DNA of 8,279 nt from NCBI GenBank assembly GCA_964394665.1, contig CAYMYN010000073.1:1-8279 (forward strand). Reading direction: 5' to 3'. Below the pieces are notes generated by a model. The model was not told the origin of the DNA and searched no databases. It saw nothing but the letters and a program-made list of their open reading frames with translations. A program made the translations under genes and the position numbers. Of this stretch, positions 1 to 4,220 are shown piece by piece. Position 1 is the stretch's first letter. Each line of letters opens with the position of its first letter. Origin of the DNA: CAYMYN01 sp964394665. Lineage in GTDB: Bacteria; Planctomycetota; UBA1135; GCA-002686595.

Positions 1-6
1 CTCGGT

Positions 7-26
7 ACGGCCGGCTTGCCGGCCGT
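7..26. repeat. Near-perfect palindrome / short hairpin
   Basis: Bases 7-15 (ACGGCCGGC) and 18-26 (GCCGGCCGT) are exact reverse complements separated by two bases. The RNA from either strand could form a very GC-rich stem, although a two-base loop would force the innermost pair open. No T-run follows it on the minus strand within the window, so it is not a standard intrinsic terminator. It lies about 77 bases after the ftsL stop codon. Confidence 0.6.
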
Positions 27-38
27 CCAAAGAGCATT

Positions 39-106
39 CTGAGAGGCCATCTGGACGGTCTGCTCCGGGTCTGTTCCGGGTCTGCTCCATGTTCTCGGCC
101 TCTCAG
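39..106. repeat. 10-bp inverted repeat enclosing tandem repeats
   Basis: CTGAGAGGCC at 39-48 and GGCCTCTCAG at 97-106 are perfect reverse complements with 48 bases between them. The right arm contains the ftsL stop codon (103-105). The enclosed loop holds three copies of an 11-bp repeat. In RNA this would be a ten-pair stem with a long loop beginning at the ftsL stop. Confidence 0.6.
56..88. repeat. 11-bp tandem repeat, three copies
   Basis: Three consecutive 11-base units lie at 56-66, 67-77 and 78-88. The + strand unit is GGGTCTGCTCC. The first copy differs at its first base and the middle copy has T in place of C at one position. The unit length is not a multiple of three, which argues mildly against the tract being conserved coding sequence. 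Confidence 0.7.
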
Positions 107-339
107 TGTTCGGGGAGGGGCTCCGGCGGACGCGGGCCGGCCGGATCCTGCAGGCGGTACCGCTGACGGAGGGTCTCGGCCTCGAGGCCTTGGATGCGGG
201 CCTCCAGGCGGTCGCACTCGCGCTTGGTGGCGTCGAGGCGCGCCGCGAGGGCGTGGTTGCGGCAACGCACGTGCGCGGTCGCCAGCCCGAAGGCCAGGGT
301 CAACGCGCACACGAGCAGCGAGAGCACCGAGCGCGTCAC
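103..339 (-). CDS. ftsL: Short FtsL-like divisome membrane protein
   Basis: This encodes a 78-residue bitopic membrane protein placed directly after rsmH, the usual position of ftsL. FtsL pairs with FtsB/DivIC-type proteins through a periplasmic coiled coil and helps activate septal peptidoglycan synthesis. A short N-terminus (MTR) is followed by one hydrophobic segment at about residues 5-22. A charged stretch at about 24-62 with spaced Leu, Ile and Arg/Glu has coiled-coil character, and the tail (65-78) is rich in Pro and Glu. The start is a GTG overlapping the rsmH stop as GTGA (336-339), which implies translational coupling. FtsL proteins vary greatly in sequence and are commonly about 90-120 residues, so this one is short. 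Assignment rests on position and topology rather than similarity; another small septal protein is possible. Confidence 0.72.
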   Translation of the reverse strand: MTRSVLSLLVCALTLAFGLATAHVRCRNHALAARLDATKRECDRLEARIQGLEAETLRQRYRLQDPAGPRPPEPLPEH

Positions 340-1364
340 GCCCGCCCCTCCCCCGTCCCGGGCTCGGCGCAGCAGCCGTTCCCGTTCGCCGGCGGCTCCA
401 GGTCGTCCGCCGCGCGGACCCGTTCGGCCACGCGCAGGCGCGCCGAACGCGCGCGGCGATTGGCATGCTCCTCCTCGGCGCCGGGCCGCGCGGGCTTCTT
501 GGTCAACAGGCGCCAACGCCCGGCGCGCGCGCCCTCGGCCAGGAATCGCTTCACGTCGCGGTCCTCCCCGCTGTGGAAAGAGATCACCGCCAGCCGGCCG
601 CCGTCGGCCAACCAGTGCTCGGCCGCGGCCAGCCCCGCGAGCAGCTCCTCGCCCTCCTCGTTGACCGCGCGGCGCAGGGCCTGGAAGCACTTGGTCGCCG
701 GGTGGATGCGGCCGGGACCGGGCGTCTTGCCGACCACGCGCGCGATCAGCTCGGCCAGGGCCGAGGTGCGCTGGAAGGGCGCGCGCCGGCGCGCCTCGAC
801 GATGGCGCGCGCCACGGCCCGCGCGCGGCGTTCGTCGCCCTCGTAGTAGAAGAGGTCCGCCAGGTCGCTCTCGTCCCAGCGGTTGACGATCTCGGCCGCG
901 GTGCGCTCGCGCTCGGGGTCCATGCGCATGTCGAGCGGGCCGTCCTCGCGGAAGGAGAAGCCGCGCTCGGCCGAGTCGAGCTGCAGGCTGGAGGCGCCCA
1001 GGTCGAACAACATGCCGATCGGGCGGCCGATGCGTTCCTTGCGGATCGTGCGCCCGAGCTCGGAGAATCGCGACGCGCGCACGCGGGCCCGTTCCCCGAA
1101 GGGCGCCAGGCGTTCGCGCGCCAGCGCGCGCGCGTGGGGATCCTGGTCCGTGCCCAGGACGTGCACGCGCGGCAGACGCTCGAGCAGCAGGGCCGAGTGC
1201 CCGCCCGGACCCTGGGTCGCGTCGACCACCCAGCCCGCGAGCCGCTCGGGCGCCTCGCCGCCGAGGTACGCCACGATCTCCTCCGGGAGGACCGGGACGT
1301 GGGCCGACTCCGGCGCGTCCTCGGTTCCCTCGCTGCGTCGTCCCATCGCTCGTGCCCCGATCAT
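336..1364 (-). CDS. rsmH: 16S rRNA (cytosine(1402)-N4)-methyltransferase RsmH (MraW)
   Basis: RsmH uses S-adenosylmethionine to methylate N4 of C1402 in 16S rRNA, at the ribosomal P site. The 342-residue product is close to the usual length of about 310-350. Family signatures appear in order: HVPVLPEEI (22-30), the SAM-binding loop DATQGPGGH (48-56), GTDQDP (71-76), a long block at 121-149 starting DLGASS and ending PLDMRMD, HPATKCFQALRRAVN (221-235), VISFHSGEDR (260-269), and a C-terminal RRARSARLR stretch. Two sites depart from the common pattern: HSGEDR instead of HSLEDR, and DATQGP instead of DATLGG. The ATG at 1364 is chosen because AGGAG lies six bases upstream; an in-frame ATG at 1346 lacks this. 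The gene begins 52 bases after mraZ and its stop overlaps the ftsL start, as expected for a dcw operon. Confidence 0.96.
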   Translation of the reverse strand: MIGARAMGRRSEGTEDAPESAHVPVLPEEIVAYLGGEAPERLAGWVVDATQGPGGHSALLLERLPRVHVLGTDQDPHARALARERLAPFGERARVRASRFSELGRTIRKERIGRPIGMLFDLGASSLQLDSAERGFSFREDGPLDMRMDPERERTAAEIVNRWDESDLADLFYYEGDERRARAVARAIVEARRRAPFQRTSALAELIARVVGKTPGPGRIHPATKCFQALRRAVNEEGEELLAGLAAAEHWLADGGRLAVISFHSGEDRDVKRFLAEGARAGRWRLLTKKPARPGAEEEHANRRARSARLRVAERVRAADDLEPPANGNGCCAEPGTGEGRA

Positions 1365-1370
1365 CTCCTA

Positions 1371-1375
1371 CTCCT
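1371..1375 (-). promoter_or_regulatory. Ribosome binding site of rsmH
   Basis: AGGAG on the minus strand lies six bases before the ATG at 1364 and fixes the rsmH start. A second GGAG directly abuts the ATG. It is one of the two clear Shine-Dalgarno sequences in the window. Confidence 0.8.
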
Positions 1376-1416
1376 GCGCGCGGTCCGCCGGCCGCGCGTC
1401 GCGGGGTTCCACCCCA

Positions 1417-1893
1417 CTAGGCTTCTCCCTGGGTTTCCTTGTTCCGGGCCGGTCCCGAGCACAGGACCTGGTCCAGGAGCTTGAACTGGTGCTCGTTCTC
1501 CGCCTCGAAGCGCTCCCAGACATCCTTGGGCCAGATCTCGACGCGTTCGGCGATGCCGACCATCACCACGTCCTTCTCGAGGCCGACCAGGCGCCGCAGG
1601 TTCTCGGGCACCACCAGGCGCCCGGCGCTGTCGAGTTGCACGAGACTCGCCTTGGCGAAGAAGAGGCGCTGGAGCATGCGCTCCTGCTCGCCGGCGAAGG
1701 GCTGGGTGTCGAGGCGCTCGGTCGCCTTGCGGTAGCCCTCCTCCGAGAAGAGGAACAGGCAGCCCTCCATGCCGCGGGTGAGGAACGCCAGGGGGTTCCC
1801 CTCGTGGTCGCAGGAGAGCTGGCCCTGGAAGCGCCGCGGCAGGTGCACGCGGCCCTTGCTGTCCATGGTGTGGGAGGACTCACCGTAGAACAC
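1417..1893 (-). CDS. mraZ: Transcriptional regulator MraZ
   Basis: MraZ is an AbrB-like (double swapped-hairpin) DNA-binding protein that forms ring oligomers and controls the division and cell-wall cluster it heads. The 158-residue product carries the two tandem half-domains of the family, each with the DxxxGR signature: DSKGR at 11-15 and DSAGR at 88-92, each followed by a short hydrophobic/Pro stretch (VHLP and LVVP). The reading frame stays open upstream to a GTG at 1965. I chose the GTG at 1893 because family members start at this point (here MFYGESSHTMDSKGR), and a G-rich, weakly Shine-Dalgarno-like run precedes it. The C-terminal tail after about residue 143 is slightly long. Five phased GTGG-N boxes lie 58-102 bases upstream, consistent with autoregulation. 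Confidence 0.95.
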   Translation of the reverse strand: MFYGESSHTMDSKGRVHLPRRFQGQLSCDHEGNPLAFLTRGMEGCLFLFSEEGYRKATERLDTQPFAGEQERMLQRLFFAKASLVQLDSAGRLVVPENLRRLVGLEKDVVMVGIAERVEIWPKDVWERFEAENEHQFKLLDQVLCSGPARNKETQGEA

Positions 1894-1950
1894 GGCACCC
1901 CCCGGGCTGTGGGCAGAGCGTCGGCCGACTCGGCCGGAGCCCCCTGAACA

Positions 1951-1995
1951 CCCACCCTGCGCCACTTGTCACCACGAGGGCCCACTTTACCCCAC
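1951..1995 (-). promoter_or_regulatory. Predicted MraZ operator: five phased GTGG-N boxes
   Basis: Read on the minus strand, five boxes begin at 1995, 1985, 1975, 1965 and 1955: GTGGG, GTGGG, GTGGT, GTGGC and GTGGG. Each is separated from the next by exactly five bases, giving a strict 10-bp period, one helical turn. Published MraZ sites have this form: TGGGN direct repeats with 5-bp spacers in E. coli, and AAAGTGG[T/G] repeats in mycoplasmas. Two boxes here are preceded by AA (AAAGTGGG, CAAGTGGC). The array ends 57 bases before the mraZ start. The pattern is read directly from the sequence; binding by MraZ is inferred. Confidence 0.85.
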
Positions 1996-2013
1996 CCTGA
2001 TCCGCCGCCACAA
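1984..2013 (-). promoter_or_regulatory. Possible mraZ promoter
   Basis: TTGTGG at 2013-2008 and TAAAGT at 1989-1984 could be -35 and -10 hexamers with an 18-base spacer. Each matches the sigma-70 consensus only partly (the TTG of TTGACA, four of six in TATAAT). The -10 would fall inside the MraZ box array, so bound MraZ could block polymerase. A separate TTGAAA at 2045-2040 has no credible -10 partner. This is a weak call. Confidence 0.25.
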
Positions 2014-2055
2014 CGCGCAGGCAACGCGACCGAACGCGATTTCAAGGGCCCTTCC

Positions 2056-2073
2056 TCACCCTTCGCGGGCCAT
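2056..2073 (-). other. Possible five-codon leader reading frame
   Basis: A perfect AGGAGG (2086-2081) stands seven bases before an ATG at 2073, the ideal spacing and the strongest Shine-Dalgarno in the window. The frame reads Met-Ala-Arg-Glu-Gly and then stops (TGA, 2058-2056). It could be a leader peptide in a long mraZ transcript, or a chance match. If transcription starts only at the candidate promoter at 1984-2013, it would not be on that message. Confidence 0.3.
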
Positions 2074-2162
2074 CCAGATTCCTCCTGACCCCACATCTTG
2101 TGTGCGGCGGTGATAGCGGGCATGGAGACCCCAAGGGCTAGGGCCGAACGTCCCGCGAACCG

Positions 2163-2210
2163 GGCTCGCCCCGAGCCGAGTCACGCGGTTCCGAATTCGG
2201 GCCCGAAACC
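2163..2210 (-). other. Two adjacent hairpins upstream of mraZ
   Basis: In minus-strand RNA, GGUUUCG (2210-2204) can pair with CGGAACC (2193-2187) through seven pairs including one U-G wobble. Immediately after, GGCUCG (2177-2172) pairs with CGAGCC (2168-2163) around a GGG loop. Such stems arise easily in GC-rich DNA, and no known RNA family is recognised. Confidence 0.25.
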
Positions 2211-2352
2211 CCACGGCCGAGCCCCTCCGCGTCCCAGGGCCCCGCGCGGGAAGGGCGATCCACCCCACCCAGCCCCACCGGCGCGCCCCCGGCCCCCCCG
2301 ACGGGTTCGGCGCGGGCCGCGAGCGCGGAATCCCCGGGTCGGAGGCCGCTCG

Positions 2353-2374
2353 CCCACCCCACCGGGCCCCACCC
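2353..2374 (-). other. G-quadruplex-type motif on the transcript strand
   Basis: The minus strand contains runs of 3, 4, 4 and 3 G separated by loops of 1, 6 and 1 bases, fitting the usual G3+N1-7 quadruplex pattern. It starts about 39 bases after the stop codon of the Cys-motif gene. More G-runs follow at 2261-2300 but do not fit the strict pattern as well. Confidence 0.45.
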
Positions 2375-2381
2375 GGGCCCC

Positions 2382-2405
2382 CGCGGGCCCCAGGACCGGC
2401 CCGCG
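2382..2405 (-). terminator. GC-rich hairpin after the Cys-motif gene
   Basis: CGCGGGCC (2382-2389) and GGCCCGCG (2398-2405) are perfect complements around an eight-base loop, beginning seven bases past the stop codon of the minus-strand gene. No T-run follows, so it lacks the second half of an intrinsic terminator. Its position suggests transcript end protection or a weak terminator. Confidence 0.35.
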
Positions 2406-2412
2406 CCGCGGG

Positions 2413-3171
2413 TCAGCGACGGGCGCCGGCGGACGGCGCGGCGCCGTCGGCGGGCGTCGGGTCCGGGGCGTCGGCCGGCGGGTCCCCGCCCGGCCCGTCC
2501 GCGGAGTCGGCCCCGTCGGAGTCGGCCCGGCCGGAGTCGGCGCCGTCGGGATCGGCCCCGGGCTCAACGCCCTCGAGCAGGGCCTCGAGCCGCGCGCGCA
2601 GCTCGTCCATGCGCTCCGCGCCGAAGTCGTGCACGTGCACCACCAGGCGCTCGCTGCGCCGCGGCCGGTGCACGAGCAACGCCTCGCCGCCCTCCCCGCG
2701 CCGCACCGCGTCGAGCTTGAGCCGGCGCTTGCGCATCAGGAGCAGGCACAGGAGGTAGCGCAGTTCGCGCAGCGGCTCCTCGGCGCGCCCCTCGAGGTCG
2801 AGGAACAGGCGCTCGATGAGGTCCATGTCGAGCTGCACCTTGCGCGCGGGCGTGCCGCGCTGGCGCGTGCTCCACCAGTAGAGGGCGAAGGGCGCGGGGC
2901 TCCCCTCGGTGTCCGTCGGCGCGGGGGCGGTTTCGTCGCCGCCCGCGGCCTGGGCAGCGGCCGGGGCCTCGGCGGCCAGGGCCGCGCGCACGCGCTCGGA
3001 GAGGGTCGCCTCGTCGGGCGCCGCCGCGCAGCACTCCGCGCACAGATCGCGGCGCGCGATCTCGGCCTCCTCGATGCACAGGAGCGAGCGCAGGCGCTCG
3101 CCCTCCTCGAAGCCGCGACCGCACAGCGCGCAGGCGCCCTGCTTGCGGCGGATCCGCCACTCCTGGGTCAT
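2413..3171 (-). CDS. Conserved-unknown protein with CxxC...CxxCC putative zinc site
   Basis: I cannot name a function for this 252-residue protein. Near the N-terminus C14-x2-C17 and C44-x2-C47-C48 form a likely zinc-ribbon or treble-clef site, flanked by basic residues (WRIRRK, 5-10). An Ala-rich linker is followed by a conserved-looking helical region containing LRYLLCLLLMRKRRLKL and a segment with VHRPRRSERLVVHVHDF. The last 50 or so residues are Asp/Gly/Ala/Pro-rich, with pentapeptide repeats (DGADS, GRADS, DGADS). Start: ATG at 3171, placing the first CxxC at the usual distance from the N-terminus; an in-frame start at 3219 would only add low-complexity sequence. The layout resembles an uncharacterised protein family I associate with Planctomycetota (recalled, not searched). 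It stands 87 bases after the HEAT lipoprotein and 519 bases before mraZ, so operon membership is uncertain. It lacks a signal peptide and is probably cytoplasmic. Confidence 0.8.
   Translation of the reverse strand: MTQEWRIRRKQGACALCGRGFEEGERLRSLLCIEEAEIARRDLCAECCAAAPDEATLSERVRAALAAEAPAAAQAAGGDETAPAPTDTEGSPAPFALYWWSTRQRGTPARKVQLDMDLIERLFLDLEGRAEEPLRELRYLLCLLLMRKRRLKLDAVRRGEGGEALLVHRPRRSERLVVHVHDFGAERMDELRARLEALLEGVEPGADPDGADSGRADSDGADSADGPGGDPPADAPDPTPADGAAPSAGARR
2503..2562. repeat. 15-bp tandem repeat, four copies, coding
   Basis: Four units lie at 2503-2517, 2518-2532, 2533-2547 and 2548-2562. The + strand unit is close to GGAGTCGGCCCCGTC, and the fourth copy is the most diverged. They encode successive five-residue repeats in the acidic tail of the Cys-motif protein. 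Since 15 is a multiple of three, copy-number change would keep the frame. Confidence 0.8.
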
Positions 3172-3258
3172 TGGCTCGCGTGTCCCGGCCGCTCCGCTCG
3201 GACTTCCATGGGCCTGCACTCTACGCGCCGCCGCGCGCGGATGAAGGGCCGAACGCCA

Positions 3259-4209
3259 TCAGCCCCGGAGGCGCTCGGCGTTGCGGTCCATCCACAGGCG
3301 CCATCCGGCGGCGTCGCGATCCCGCGGCTCGCCGGTCAGGGAGCGCAGGGCCCCCTGCAGGGCGCGCAGCTCCTTGGGATCGGGGTCGCCCGAGCGCAGC
3401 GCCCGGTCGAGCCGCTGCACGAGGCTCGGCACGGCGCGCAGGTCGCCGAGCAGGCCCAGGGCGCGGGCCGCGTCGGTCCGCACGGCTTCGTCCGCGTCCC
3501 CCAGGGCGGCGACCAGGACCTGGCGGCAGGGCTCGCGCGAGGCGGGCGGCGCCCCGCGGGCCGCCCGCACCCCCAGGGCCCGGGCCGCCTGGGCGCGCAC
3601 GATCCACTCCGGATCGCCCGCCAGCACGGCGCCCAGACGCGCGAGCACCTCGCCCTCGGCCGCCCCGGCCGAGGGGAGCCGCTCGAGCAGCTCCGCCGCC
3701 CGCCGCCGACCCTCCATGCCGGCGCCCGCCAGCCGCTCGCTGACCGGCGGCGCGCCGAGCGGACCCTCGATGCGCGCCAGCACCTCCCCCGCGAGGTAGG
3801 CGACGACGCCGTCCCCCACCACGAGCATCTCCGCCAGCACCGGCGCCGCGCGCTCGCCTTGGCGCACGAGCTCGGCCCGGGCGCGTTCGTGGGCCGTGCG
3901 CGGCGGGCCCTCGCCCGGGAACTGGCCGGCGTCGTAGCTGCGCACGAGCACGACGATCAGGTTGTCGACCAGGAAGTCCGCCAGCTCGGGGTCGGCGACG
4001 ATCGCCGCCCGCCGCTCGAGCCAGCTCTCCTCCCCCTCGCGCCAGGCCTCGAGCGCCCCGCGTTGGCGCGCGGGGAGTTCCTCGATCGGCACGCCGCGGG
4101 TCTGCGGCGCGGCGGCCTTCGAGCCGCGCCCGGCGGCGCAGCCCAGGACGGCCCCCAACGCCAGGGCGAGCAGCGCGGCGCACGGGAAGGGACGCTGGCG
4201 GAGGGACAT
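3259..4209 (-). CDS. HEAT-repeat lipoprotein of unknown function
   Basis: This 316-residue product is probably exported and lipid-anchored. A basic N-terminus (MSLRQR) is followed by a hydrophobic stretch (11-22) and a lipobox-like VLGC with Cys24 as the likely modified residue. The body is helical. HEAT-like repeats are clearest at about 191-216 (WIVRAQAARALG) and 230-267 (AVRTDAARALGLLGD), with weaker ones at about 120-150. The C-terminus, LTGEPRDRDAAGWRLWMDRN, resembles the Trp-rich ends of HEAT proteins common in Planctomycetota (family knowledge, recalled). HEAT arrays generally serve as protein-binding scaffolds, and no catalytic motif is seen. The ATG at 4209 lies 11 bases after the GT4 stop codon; an in-frame GTG at 4218 is an alternative. 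Close spacing suggests co-transcription with the glycosyltransferases, so it may act at the envelope, but its partner is unknown. Confidence 0.82.
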   Translation of the reverse strand: MSLRQRPFPCAALLALALGAVLGCAAGRGSKAAAPQTRGVPIEELPARQRGALEAWREGEESWLERRAAIVADPELADFLVDNLIVVLVRSYDAGQFPGEGPPRTAHERARAELVRQGERAAPVLAEMLVVGDGVVAYLAGEVLARIEGPLGAPPVSERLAGAGMEGRRRAAELLERLPSAGAAEGEVLARLGAVLAGDPEWIVRAQAARALGVRAARGAPPASREPCRQVLVAALGDADEAVRTDAARALGLLGDLRAVPSLVQRLDRALRSGDPDPKELRALQGALRSLTGEPRDRDAAGWRLWMDRNAERLRG

Positions 4210-4220
4210 CGGGGGCACGG

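Larger units (their letters stand above)
1..102. other. Spacer after ftsL, no confident gene start
   Basis: This stretch follows the ftsL stop codon in the direction of transcription, where a dcw cluster would normally continue with a penicillin-binding protein (ftsI) or mur gene. Three minus-strand ATG codons, one per frame, could open a gene running off the left edge: at 90-88 (best Shine-Dalgarno-like AGAGG, 8 bases upstream), at 50-48 and at 37-35. In all three frames many codons end in A or T, unlike the genes in this window, where codons almost always end in G or C. The base composition is also visibly less GC-rich. I therefore read most of it as non-coding spacer with repeats, annotated separately, and leave the downstream gene unassigned. 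Confidence 0.5.
1894..2412. other. Long mraZ upstream region, no gene seen
   Basis: These 519 bases separate the Cys-motif gene from mraZ and contain no reading frame with family features or the codon pattern of the neighbours. In the direction of transcription it holds a GC-rich hairpin just after the upstream stop codon, a run of G-tracts (about 2260-2390), two adjacent hairpins (2163-2210), a strong Shine-Dalgarno with a five-codon frame (2056-2086), and the phased MraZ-type boxes (1951-1995). The part nearest mraZ (about 1980-2120) is noticeably less GC-rich than the part near 2220-2412, as promoters in GC-rich genomes often are. I looked for RNase P RNA and tRNA signatures and saw none. 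Confidence 0.6.

Noticed and set aside
465..1947. Two long plus-strand open frames over rsmH and mraZ
   Set aside because: They are antisense to genes with unmistakable RsmH and MraZ signatures and show no family features of their own.
1894..1965. N-terminal extension of MraZ to a GTG at 1965
   Set aside because: MraZ proteins start at the FYGE/FLGE-type strand. The extension is Gly/Ser/Arg-rich without similarity, and it would run through two of the MraZ boxes.
2056..2268. A 70-codon minus-strand frame ending at the five-codon leader stop
   Set aside because: No motif, mixed codon pattern and no Shine-Dalgarno at its first ATG. Only the last five codons have a credible initiation signal.
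1894..2412. RNase P RNA or tRNA upstream of mraZ
   Set aside because: rnpB sits near mraZ in some bacteria, so I looked for its conserved GAGGAAAGTCC core on both strands and did not find it. A GGTTCG near 2155-2160 resembles a T-loop, but no acceptor stem or anticodon arm can be built around it.
3172..3258. Promoter or terminator between the HEAT lipoprotein and the Cys-motif gene
   Set aside because: The 87-base gap shows no convincing hairpin with T-run and no pair of -35/-10 hexamers.
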